Assembly (NCBI GenBank): GCA_012845835.1
Contig: JABAKD010000016.1
Location: 3,968,859-4,032,858, forward strand
Origin: Undaria pinnatifida
Lineage: Eukaryota > Sar > Phaeophyceae > Laminariales > Alariaceae
Direction: 5' to 3'
DNA: 64,000 bases
This document shows, piece after piece, positions 10,708 to 20,235 of the stretch. Position numbers and translations under genes: made by a program. The first letter of the stretch is position 1. Each line of letters starts with the position of its first letter. The notes under the pieces were generated by a model. The model saw only the letters and a program-made list of their open reading frames with translations, was not told the DNA's origin and made no database searches.

Positions 10708-10924
10708 TGTTGGGCTGCGGTGCTGACGGCGGAGACCTGAGCGAAGTGGCTGCTAGGCAAGGTGTCTGGGTGGAAAGTGGCAGAAGAGGCCCAAATCGGG
10801 TATCCGGCGGTTGCGGAGGGGGGGGGCGGCTTGTCTCGTGGATGCCGTCGGCGGTGGGAAAGACCCGGCTGGATTCGGTGGGGGTGGGTGTTGGCTCAGG
10901 GGAGCAGAGACTGGTAGACAATGG

Positions 10925-11620
10925 TTACCGGGGGTAGAGCAGTCTCGGGAGGTTAGAACCAAGGCCTTCGCGAACGTCCATAAATATCCGGCCTAGCAGG
11001 TTCCGTTCACACCAACGTGTCTTGTCGCAGGCGAATGGGTGGTCGGCCTTGTAGCCGATGCCCCAGAGGAGGCTGTACGGGCTGGCCTCGGCGATGTGCT
11101 TCTCGCTTGTTGCAGCTTGCGCTCGTTGTAAGTCCAGGTTCTGGCTGAACTTGCAGAAGTTGGTGTCGAGGACGATGTCGTGACGGTGTCGCTCCCAACG
11201 CTCCTGGTCAAAGCTAGACACGATTCTTCCAAGAGCTTCTTGTTCGACGGGGTCAGGGGTGGTTCGGCTACAGAGCTCGGTCGCGGTGTCGCCGAAAAGC
11301 GCCGGCTTCTGCGCCATAATCATCTGCTCGGCGCAGTTATACGTGACGCCCTCGTACTCGATATCGCACAGGTACCACTGCGAGAAGACGGACGAGGAGT
11401 TCCGGAAGAAATGACAACATTTCGGGGGGTCCGCGGTGTCGTATGCTGGCGAGGGCGAGTCGTTTGGTGGGGGTGGGGGGAGTGGGGGGTGGCGGATGTT
11501 GGTGGTATCACCGATTGGCGTTGTCGGGGGTAAAGTCGGGTCCGACCGGGCGGCGCTAACTTGAACGCTCGGGTTCGCAGGGGAATAGTTCGGCAAATAC
11601 GAAATACCGGGAGGGTCCAC
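10925..11620 (-). CDS. NADAR (YbiA-like) domain protein or polyprotein segment in a gypsy element
   Basis: About 230 residues in one open frame. The first 65 are Pro/Ser-rich; from about residue 68 the NADAR signature reads in order: HFFRNSSSVFSQWY, EGVTYNCAEQMIMAQKPALFGD, LGRIVSSFDQERWERHRHDIV, NFCKFSQN, IAEASPYSLLWGIGY and NLLGRIFMDVREGL. NADAR proteins are N-glycosidases or ADP-ribose-linked enzymes; characterised members act on riboflavin-pathway intermediates or remove ADP-ribose from nucleic acid bases. The Asp usual in the SPxDxxWG motif is Ser here, so activity is uncertain. The frame opens at about 11718 without a clear ATG and closes with TAG at 10925. The next segment in the same direction is the retropepsin, which suggests the domain belongs to the element, in or beside Gag. 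A captured host gene at an insertion border is the alternative. Confidence 0.8.
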   Translation of the reverse strand: MDPPGISYLPNYSPANPSVQVSAARSDPTLPPTTPIGDTTNIRHPPLPPPPPNDSPSPAYDTADPPKCCHFFRNSSSVFSQWYLCDIEYEGVTYNCAEQMIMAQKPALFGDTATELCSRTTPDPVEQEALGRIVSSFDQERWERHRHDIVLDTNFCKFSQNLDLQRAQAATSEKHIAEASPYSLLWGIGYKADHPFACDKTRWCERNLLGRIFMDVREGLGSNLPRLLYPR

Positions 11621-11760
11621 GCGGTGGCGCGTACGCTGGGCGGGGATACTTTGGGGTGTCCTGTCTTCTGGCGTTTGGAGAGCAGGGCCGTACTCGCTAG
11701 GGCATGCCGATCCTATGGCCTAAGTCCACGCAATGCGCGAGGTTGGCGAGGATGACGGGG

Positions 11761-13140
11761 CAGGGTGCTCAGGGCATGTTCTGGTCAACCGCGATCGCGA
11801 GTCTTCCGTCTTTGGGACGGGACTGTCCCTCGAGCTCAGGGGCAGCGGTGCTGTCAACACCGTGGCAGCGAGTGGGAACCCGTCGTTCGCGGGCCCAATG
11901 CTGTCACTGGAAAAGCGCAAGGGCTGGGACGAAATGAAAACGTAAGCAAGAACATAATTCAGGATGTTTTGCACAGTAGCAAGAAACAGCAGCAGCGTAA
12001 GGCAACCACAAACCACAGACACACAGAATGAACCTTACATCGGCAGCGTTCAGTGGCCCAAGAGATCGCTGTACGCCCGTGAACAACAACCTGAGTGGAT
12101 AGGCGCCGATGTACCGTAAGTTGCCCATTGAGTAGTAGGCCCTAACCGGCTTGTAGCCTGACGATTTTTTGTAGGTGTGGGAGTGGATTGAAAAGCACCG
12201 CACCTTCGATCCATTCCCCAAATCCTCCTTCGACTACTTTTTTTAGTACTGCGCTCCCGTTAGGGGGACACAGACGCTTGGAAATAATGAAAAATCTTCG
12301 ATGTTTTAGGAGTTGCAAAGGGTTAAGATAAGTCTCATCGAAGAGTTTTCTCCCGGTTTCCTCTCTTTTTTTTTCAAGAAAACCAGGAAATACAGGAAAA
12401 ATACATGTGTCAGGAATTCTAATAGAGGGAAAGGTATTATAGGATAGGAAAGCTTAAGGTTTTCCAGCTTCATGAAAATTTGAAACGCACGCCAGAAAAA
12501 TAAAATAAGAAAAACGGAAAAAGAGGACATTTAGGACAGACTTTTTCGAAAACAACGGCCCTTGCATACCCCGCAGAAATTCCGTTCACAGGAAAAACAT
12601 GCGCATAATGTGCGGCCCTTCACCATGGGTTACGTAGCGTAATGGCATTTCCAATTTCGGACACATGATCTCTCTTAAGATGCTTCCCGCTCGAACAATC
12701 GTTTTTCCTTCTCTCTCTGGAGTTACATTAATGGAAAGCTTCTCAAGCCCGCTCTTCACAAAGTGAAAGGGGCAAGACTATGTATGGCAACTATTAGCAC
12801 CAAGCAATTAATACGCACATATTAAGCACGGGTCTGAGAGACACGGGCATGGCCAGGGGCAATCTGCAAGCCGCCCCCACCAACAACAGGGCAATCGGGC
12901 TCTATATGAGGCTCAACCATTCTAAGCCTCGTTCGTCTCAACTCGTGTCCCAAACCGGTGATTCCGTCGCCTGTTAGGGTTGTACATCGAACCCCCCCCC
13001 TGATCCCCCGCCAAAAACGCGTACACCCCCCTCCCCTCCCGCCTCGGCTCGTGTCCCCTCGTCCAAACATGCTACCGGAAAGGCCTGTCTCGGAACCACG
13101 ACCGTCCCAGATCACCTCCCCCCCCCCCCCTCAATTTTGG
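11761..13140. other. no gene recognised; short LTR-like fragment inside
   Basis: AT-rich to mixed sequence with no convincing exon. At 12171-12225 a block of about 45 bp (GTAGGTGTGGGAGTGG, then CGCACCTTCGAT) matches the LTR block at about 3300-3350 in plus orientation, opposite to the neighbouring gypsy element. The rest holds T-rich runs and C-rich tracts near 12990-13130. Confidence 0.5.
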
Positions 13141-13144
13141 AGTT

Positions 13145-13270
13145 AGTGCAAGCAATGTCTGCCTGGTTGGTGAAAACCCGACGTGCCCCGTGCCGGCATA
13201 GTGGGGATGCGAGGGTCTATGGTCATACGACTACGGCCATGCCCAAACTGAGTACCCCCCTCCCCCCCCC
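13145..13270 (+). repeat. dispersed repeat with C-rich tail, copy 1 of 3
   Basis: Contains TGCCTGGTTGGTGAAAACC, GGGATGCGAGGGTCTA, GGTCATACGACTA and AAACTGAGTACC, followed by a long C-rich tail. The same order recurs at 48872-49005 (plus) and inverted at 36415-36530. No coding potential is evident. The end, GAGTAC plus poly(C), resembles the LINE 3' end at 17942, so a SINE-like element is possible. Confidence 0.75.
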
Positions 13271-14882
13271 CCTCAACTTTGCTTTCTAGCTCAGACCGTG
13301 GGAAAAAATACCTTCGGCGGCCGTCCGGACAACTGTCACTAGTGCGCTACACCAATAAAATCATCGAAAGTTCGGGCATATCAATGAGCTTTTCAACACA
13401 TACATTTCATACATGCAACATTTGCCTCGTCCAACGCCAACTCTCATTGATAACAAATTCTAAGGCAAACCAACCTAAACATCACCAAAAAAACAGTCTG
13501 CTCTATATCTCAGACCGTAGAATAGTATAAAAAGATCAATTCACCAGGGACTGGTACATGACAAGGCGACGCACAAGCAGGGGCGAGGAGAAGCAGCACA
13601 CAGCATACTTTCACTGACACGTATCGCGATACGTATAACGTATTTTGAGCACTTAACATCACAGTTTGATACCAGGTACGATCTAGCGCGTCCCCAGCAG
13701 GGCCAGTCATCGACCCACCCCACAAGTACTCAGAGCACCCAAAAGCAACATGAACCACTGGTTACACAGCATGGTCAAATCATCGTCACGGCACGCCCTC
13801 CGCACAAAAACAGAATAACCCCCAAAAAAAAGATCCAATACGTATAAGATCGGTATCGGTACCGTGTACAACACGCAATATAACACACCCTATCACCCCT
13901 CAGGGGTGGTTTCGAGGAGGCTTTTCTCGACCAACGGAGATAGTGCAAAAATGCCAGCGATGCGTCTAAGGGAAGCATTCGATAAGAAATTTCCTAATCC
14001 AATATTTTCATGGCGTGCGTCCCCCTTAGCGACAAGAAACGCCTCTGAAAATCGTCCATCCTTGATTCGATACAGCCGCGTCTAAAATTCGCCCCAGGTT
14101 GAGTGTTATACTGTGCGCGTTACACGGTTAGGTGACGTAGATATTCAAATGGGTCGCACAGATATGCTCTAACTCTCAAGCTCTACCGCCTCGATGGCGG
14201 AAATGTCGATGTTGCGGAACAGATTCACGGCAACCCTAAGGAGCCGGAAGACATCACTAGAAGCACGCTGCAGACTCCCTTTGGCATACACCCCAGCGCC
14301 GCGGAAGACGTCACTAGCTTGAACGCTGCAGACTTTCTCGGACACGTCCGATCTCCACCCTGACGGCCCCCATGACGACAAAAGAAGCAAGTACCCACGG
14401 AGGGGGAAAAACGTCGGGGAGAAATTAATGGGTGTACGGTGTTAGACGTAAGAAACACCCCGGGTGGTAATATTTTCCAGAGTAGTTTACGATATAACTC
14501 GGTGCGGTTTCCAGTGGTTGGGCGGTATCTAAGGGAATAGGAAATTAGAGACATCTTTTATTTGGGTGAGCCGGTACCGCTACGGCTTGCGCTACCGTGG
14601 CCACGGCAGCCGTAGGTCGCGACATCTTGCCTTGAGGTTGCCACCGACAGCCGGAGGACGCGGCAGCTTGCGCTACTGTACTGTTTCCACTTTAGCGCCG
14701 TTGTTTCGGCAACCGAGTTAAATCGACACACGGTACATACGTGGGGAGTTTGGCGACCTTAAGCTTCATGAGTGCCCATCCGTCAGAGGGTGAAAACAAA
14801 ACGAGGGTCGGATCACTTCTCGCGAGCTGAATCGAGCCATCGGAGCATAAAACCACGGCTTTTCACGGGTCGCATCACTTCT
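13271..14882. other. no gene recognised; a small tandem duplication
   Basis: About 1.6 kb with no coherent exon. At about 14245-14335 the block GCGGAAGACGTCACTAG followed by ACGCTGCAGACT occurs twice with minor changes. Nothing else was recognised. Confidence 0.5.
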
Positions 14883-15025
14883 CGCGGGTCGGGTCGGGCC
14901 AGGGTGACGCGGCCCGACCCATGATATTTGAAACCCTCCTGACCCGACGCGACTCGACCCGCGACTTTTCGAAAACCTTGTGACCCGCCCCCGCGGGCCG
15001 GGTCATGAGCCGTGAAAAGCCGTGG
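14883..15025 (+). repeat. GACCCG-rich dispersed repeat, copy 1
   Basis: Reads CGCGGGTCGGGTCGGGCCAGG, then TGAAACCCTCCTGACCCGA, GACTCGACCCGCGA and a CGGGTCATGAGCCGTG end. The same series occurs at 56145-56287 in the same orientation with about one quarter of positions changed. The arrangement of short GACCCG words on both strands suggests a non-coding element. Confidence 0.75.
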
Positions 15026-16220
15026 ATAAGACAAAACGTAGGCGCGGCCGAAAAACACACGCGGTAGAGAGGCGTGCGTGCACCCCCGCCCCCATTCGTT
15101 GCCAGCAGAGCTGCAGACAAAACAGTGCAGATAACAAAACAGGTATGATGAACTCTTGTGAGTCTTCAGACGGAAAAAAACATTGAAAACAAATGGCGAT
15201 TGGAGCATCGGTCACACGAAAGTGCAATGAAACGAGACAAATGATATAAAAATATTGCTACAATGTTACGCAACAGCAGCACAGTCACAGTCTGTTGCTA
15301 TAAATAACATTAGGCACAAAGTAGCATATCCGTGCACTGTACCCGGCCATAGCCATTTGATTGAAGTAGTTCGTATCATAGAGCACAGCAGTGGTAGCTA
15401 GCTGCGATAAGTACGAGTACCAGTAATGTCGGATCAGTTGGCTCAAATACATATACATATATGAGATCAGTTTGTAAGTTTTCGTAACGGTTTGGAAGAA
15501 AGATCCCAGTAAACCGGTTCTACTACATCTAGACTAGACTATATAGTACGCCCGAGTTTCTACATATTTCCGCTTGGGGCACCGGGTACAGAGCATACAG
15601 GGTACGGGGTATCTTGTCTTTTGTTTTGGTTATAATTTTGAGTCGTGGTCGATGATGGTGCACCGCGCACACTCTCTCACTTCTTTCTTCTCCGTCTCCT
15701 CTTCGAGACCCCAAATAATAAACACAGCAATTGGGACCATCTCGCCCATCAGCTCCGAGGAGCTTGCAGCTAGTACTATTAGTAGGCGATTAATTGCGAT
15801 TGAAGAGTGCTTACCCTGCCACATGTAACACGGATCGTCATATCCGCATTACGTTGCGAGCCTCAAATCACTGCTGCAGAGACAGCTGCGAGCCACGGGG
15901 AATCTCTCACGCCTCCGGGACTCGCTGCTGTAATTGGTGTGAGCTAAGTCGCTGGACAGAGCTGCCAGGGTCATCGTCTCGAGCTGCTGCTTGGAACGCC
16001 TACAACAACAACATCGTACGAGCACATTGCTGTCGGCAGACCGCCTGCGGGAAATACGGAGGGCACCACGAGCATTCAATACCACCAACAGCAAACTCAC
16101 CAACCCGGTACGAGGGATCAACTCCTACTGTACACTGGAGATAACCCCGAAAGCATTGATGATTGACATAGGAAGTCTGGCTTCATCTCCAGCACGCAAC
16201 GCCCCGACATATTCGCTGTA
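15026..16220. other. no gene recognised; possible leader of the copia remnant
   Basis: AT-rich to 15540, then mixed sequence before a degenerate copia gag. A copia 5' LTR and leader would be expected about here, but no repeated LTR or primer-binding site was found. Short open frames show no known domain. Confidence 0.4.
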
Positions 16221-17120
16221 ATGGAAGGTGAAGCTACGCCAAGGAGGAAGGCGGCGAAGACAAAGAAAACACTGCAGCACAGCACCATTGCTGACTCCCG
16301 ACCTGCTGTACACCTCTGGAGGTACCCTATCGCAACGCTAAGCCGCGTTTGATAGAGCCAACATAAACCTCTACGAAATCCTGTACTTGGTCATCGATAA
16401 GGCAGCGGCTCTCCTTGTGGCTACCCAGGCTTACGACGAGCGCGACACCCGTGATAACGAGCAGAAGGCTACGAAATAGCTGGACGACAATTACCTGCGC
16501 GTGACCAACGATACCGTATGAGCGCTCCAGGCGGAACCGATGCGACAAGCGTGGAACCGGACGAGGATCCTGATACGTCTTTCATGAAGGCTGACCGCCT
16601 AGGTATCAAGCTGGCCACGGTGAAGGAACCCGTGACCGATCAACACTTCAAGGACATCATCGTGCAAGGGTTGCCCGAGAACTACCGCCACATCAAGTTC
16701 ATCATGTATAAGGACCTCGACTTCAACCTGACAAACATCCAGGCCACCATGAGGCATTTATACCTGGATGGGCTGTCGCGCAAGAAGACGATCGCTCCGC
16801 ACCGCACCATCATGACAGCAGCAACAGCATAATCCGATCCAGTCGTTGCCACAACTGCGGCAAAGGTGACCACTACAAGAGCGGTTGCGCTGTGCCGGGA
16901 AAAGTTTACCGGACGGGCAAGACGCCCGCAGGCAACAAGGCTGGATCATCATGGGGTGGAGCTGGCCAAAAATGGTGCTCAGCGCACAAAACGGCGTCGC
17001 AAGCAGTGACACCGAGTGCTATGTGCATGGGGCTTAACGCCCGGAGACGAGCAACACGCACACGGCGGCTGTCCTAAGCGTCAAAACCGACGAGAAGCTT
17101 ACTACCAACTTCGTTGACGA
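16221..17120 (+). mobile_element. Ty1/copia gag remnant with CCHC zinc knuckle
   Basis: Across shifting plus frames the copia Gag series can be followed: FDRANINLYEILYLVIDKAA (from about 16350), LDDNYLRVTNDTV (about 16482-16520), FMKADRLGIKLATVKEPVTD (about 16583-16642), QGLPENYRHIKFIMYK and IQATMRHLYLDGLSRKK. A zinc knuckle CHNCGKGDHYKSGC follows at 16847-16888 and then a WCSAHKTAS motif. Gag packages element RNA, and the knuckle binds nucleic acid. At least three frameshifts or stops separate these pieces. No protease, integrase or RT was found downstream, so it is a truncated dead copy. Confidence 0.75.
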
Positions 17121-17564
17121 TTTTGATTTTGGGTTTCAGTTTTAGATCATGGAGCTTCGCCCCCGAAGCATCACCTGGGGTCTATGAGCAAGATTGCCAT
17201 TGATCGCTGGAGTGTCATATCAACACGGGGTAGCTTGGACGACGGTTCGTGGATCCTGTAAAAAGCGATTGAGATTGTCAGAAATGTGTCTTCTGGAACC
17301 GTCACAGCACTGTTAGCTGAGACTGTCGAGACTGCCGAGTCGTCACACCAGAAGACAAGATGCGGTCGCTGGAGAGGCATCTTTCAGGCCCGTGGCCACC
17401 GCATCATCGAAAACTATTGGGACGACCTGGGACAACGTTTGCTGGATTCACAGCGTACATCACCATCATCATCAGGACTGCCGGAGTAGCGGTTTTCTCG
17501 GGTCGCCGGACCTGCCAGAAAGAAGAAAACTATCTACCAGTAGTAGGGAGGAGGAGGACGTGGA

Positions 17565-17942
17565 TGCACATATGTGCCCGTGCGGCACAACAATAAAGAG
17601 TAGGATTCGCATAGTAGGAGAAATATACAAGGAGGAACGGGATGTGTTAGACGACGAGATGAGGAAATTAGACGAATGTGACATGGAAGAGTTTGGTAGA
17701 CTAGAAAGTAGCTTGAAAACGATCGCTATCTCAGGAGATTGATGGTGGCCACAGACGCCGAAGCAGGAAGGGGATAACATAAGCAAACAGTTTTATGTAA
17801 TATGTGGAAAGAGCGTAATGAGCGCCCAAATGTTGGAGGTGTCTCTATTAGGAGCAGGAACGGTGCTCCGTCTCGAAAGGGATGCGTGGTCAATGGTTAA
17901 ATGACTAACGCAAGCAACAAATGAGTACGCCCCCCCCCCCCT
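17565..17942 (+). mobile_element. non-LTR retrotransposon (LINE) 3' end
   Basis: The frame reads HMCPCGTTIKSRIRIVGE, then an acidic helical stretch (KEERDVLDDEMRKLDECD) and IAISGD before TGA at 17740-17742. It continues as WWPQTPKQEGDNISKQF and, in the next frame, as MWKERNERPNVGGVSIRSRN. This looks like the C-terminal tail of a LINE ORF2 with a Cys/His motif after RT. The element ends in ATGAGTACG and a C-run (17929-17942). The upstream RT is missing, consistent with 5' truncation. Confidence 0.6.
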
Positions 17943-18680
17943 CCCGGGGGTCTTGAGGAGGGTCCCGTTTTCCTGCTTGGTAGCTACTGCTGGGATTCGC
18001 TTCCGTGTGACCGTTGTGGGGTGGTGCTGGTGCGGCAGAACTACGTGTTATCAATTGCATATACTGTAACTTGAGTATGTATGGTCTAAAATCCATACAA
18101 TACACGGGTATATAGGGTTTAGTATGGACATACTATATCCTATATAATAAATACTATACGTTTTACGGTATCCTTTCTAAATATTATATAATCGACCCTT
18201 CTTCCCCTCCTCGGTCGGCCCAAAATGATAAAAATGGAGTGGGGGTCTGGCATTTGTTTTCGCCTATGTATCCTTGAGCTGAAGTGTAGTTTTTTCATTT
18301 GTTTGAATACGAACATCGAAACAGCTACAAGTCGTAGCCCAAACATAGAACTACTTACCAATTTCGATTTCCTCAGCGGCCTCCATTTTTTCGCTTCCCA
18401 CACTAAATTTAATATATTCTCCTCTCCGGACGGCTGAGCGGGCTCGAATGCCTGAAACAGCGCTTCTCATCGCTTCTCAGGTTTTGATCTTTTTTATCAA
18501 TACTTAACTTTAAAAGTCCCTTTTATGGGGAAGTTGGATGTCTTCCGGAACATTTTTGCTTCCCTTAAGTTTAAAAATCCTGTTTTTTGGGAATACCACA
18601 CATACTACCTGGACACCGCCTCCTTTCGTTACTTGCGGAACGGTCCAGCTTTTCTTTATTTCTTCTCGTTTTTTTTGTAG
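17943..18680. other. AT-rich spacer, no gene recognised
   Basis: Palindromic AT words such as TATATAGG and GTATAT are frequent from 18060 to 18190. No exon, RNA gene or complete mobile element was recognised. Confidence 0.5.
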
Positions 18681-19330
18681 TTGCACGAAACTTCATCATA
18701 CCAGGTCCCAGCTGGATTATCTCAGCTTGGCTCATCACATCATCACCTCAGCTCCGCCCAACAGCGCACCGCAGCGCTAGCTCAGCAGCGCAGTGCCGTG
18801 CAGTGCCGTGCCCTGCCGTGCGATGCGGTACTGTGCGCGATGCTGTGCGTGCTGAGTGCTTTGCTGTACTTACTATTTCGTGCATGTAGTATCATCGTCC
18901 CGTCTCTGGGTTCAGTTTGGCTCATCAGCTCAGCTCAGCTCAGCTCAGCACGCACCGCAGCGCTAGCTCAGCAGAACGTGGCGCCGTGCGGTGCCGTGCC
19001 CTGCCGTGCGGTGCGGCACTGTAGGGTACTGTGCCGTGCTGCTTTGCTGTACTTGCATGCATCATTCTTCGTAGGTCCAGCTTTTTTCTGTGAATTCCGT
19101 TCACCTTTTTCTTTTAGTTGCACGAAGTATGATCATACCAGGTCCCAGCTGACTTCAGCTTGGCACATCAGCTCAGCTCAGCTCAGCTCAGCAGCGCCGT
19201 GCGGTGTCAGCTCAGCTCAGCAGCGCCGTGCGGTGCCATGAGGTGCCGTGCCGTGCGCTGCCGTGCGGTGCAATACTGTGCGGTGCTGTGCTGTGCTTTG
19301 CCGTGCTGCGTGCTTTGCTGTATACGTATT
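18681..19330. repeat. three tandem low-complexity units of GCTCA and GTGCCGTGC words
   Basis: Units begin near 18681, 18890 and 19121. Units 1 and 3 start with a CACGAAxTxxATCATACCAGGTCCCAGCTG block; each unit then has a run of GCTCA repeats and a run of GTGCCGTGCGGTGCC-type words ending in TTTGCTGTA. A shorter fourth piece lies at 20150-20235. Long open frames here come from the repeat and are not genes. Confidence 0.75.
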
Positions 19331-19331
19331 C

Positions 19332-19456
19332 TTTTATAAACTTATTATAGTAACGTCAGCTGTGAGTTCGACAAATTTAGGCTCGGTACTCTTTTATGAA
19401 CTTATTCTAATAACGTCAGCTGTGAGTTCAACAAATTTAGGGTCGACACTCATTGC
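19332..19456 (+). repeat. dispersed CGTCAGCTGTGAG repeat, two tandem units of 60 bp
   Basis: Two nearly identical units (19332-19391 and 19392-19451) contain CTTTTATGAACTTATT, TAACGTCAGCTGTGAGTTC and ACAAATTTAG. The core CGTCAGCTGTGAG, a TCGAC word and an A/T-rich upstream flank recur at many sites in the window. Confidence 0.8.
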
Positions 19457-19460
19457 GTAC

Positions 19461-19957
19461 TGTTATAAGGCTTAGTTGGGGTAAGCAATTGGTTAACATT
19501 TTGCAAGTGGTTTAACGGACTAATACCCCACTCATTCCTTAACAAATGGCGTCGTCAACAGACCATGGGTTTTTGGGTCATGGGTTCGAATCCCACCATC
19601 CACAACACACCCAGTAATAAGCGCGATCGGAGTATCACACACAGCTTGCAAAGATGAGTTTCGACAAAATCTTCGATCTCACAGCTGGAGTGTACTTTTA
19701 TTTTTATAATAATAGTCTAAACTTTTACGACTTTCCATGTCGAGCTTGAAAAATACTCCTCTCCGATATACCCAGGAAATGAAACATCTTGGATATTGAC
19801 ACGTCCGCCCGTATATCTGGCCGACCTGCTACTATTCCGCCGTTTCAGGGGGGGAGAGTGTTATAAGGCTTCGTTTGGGTAAGCAATTGGTTAACCTTTT
19901 GCAAGTGGTCAAACGGACTACGTAATACCCTACCAGTACTAATTCCTTATCAAAACT
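19461..19957 (+). mobile_element. TRIM-like miniature LTR retrotransposon, copy 1
   Basis: A 5' repeat starts TGTTATAAGGCTTAGTTGGG at 19461 and a second copy starts TGTTATAAGGCTTCGTTTGG at 19859, directly after a polypurine tract (AGGGGGGGAGAG). Both share AAGCAATTGGTTAAC and GCAAGTGGT. The internal segment of about 250 bp has no coding capacity and shares TTACGACTTTCC, GATATTGACACGTCCGCCCG and TATATCTGGCCGACCTGCT with copy 2. The 5' repeat ends after a tRNA T-arm-like GGGTTCGAATCCC near 19592. The 3' repeat is homologous only to about 19957. Confidence 0.6.
19621..19710 (-). repeat. dispersed CAGCTGTGAG repeat, inverted copy inside the TRIM-like element
   Basis: The minus strand reads AAATAAAAGTACACTCCAGCTGTGAGATCG, an AAGATTTTGTCGAAACTCATC block, TTTGCAAGCTGTGTGTGATACTCC and GATCGCGC. 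It is nearly identical to the two copies at 38343-38502. Confidence 0.8.
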
Positions 19958-20235
19958 GCGTAATACACCGGTCATCCGTTTTCGGTACGTTTTCATGAGT
20001 CAAAACCTACTATTTTGTCCATGCCAGTATCATTCGAAGCATCATACCACGTACTTGTACCTGTATTACTATTGTACAACAACACCAGGTTTGTAGATAC
20101 TAGTCTAGTCTACACTTCGTTGAATCACAATAAAAGCTCAGCCGACAGCTGTATGTAGCTCAGCAGCGCAGCACCGTGCGGTGCCGTGCCTTGCCCTGCG
20201 GTGCGGTGCTGTTTCGTGCTGCGCTGTGCTTTCTT

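Larger units (their letters stand above)
4944..11760 (-). mobile_element. Ty3/gypsy element with a NADAR domain (middle copy)
   Basis: Minus-strand order, 5' to 3': NADAR (11620-10925), retropepsin (about 10707-10290), reverse transcriptase (about 9600-8571), RNase H (8330-7900), linker, integrase (about 6900-5530), Tudor-like domain (5243-5010). PR-RT-RH-IN is the Ty3/gypsy order. LTRs were not recognised at either end, so borders are coding borders only. Frameshifts, stops, two nested MITEs and two lost reverse transcriptase catalytic aspartates make this an old, inactive copy. Confidence 0.8.

Noticed and set aside
19580-19606. tRNA gene suggested by GGGTTCGAATCCC
   Set aside because: Only a T-arm-like word is present, here and at 23528; no A box, anticodon arm or paired acceptor stem. 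Better explained as part of the miniature LTR elements.
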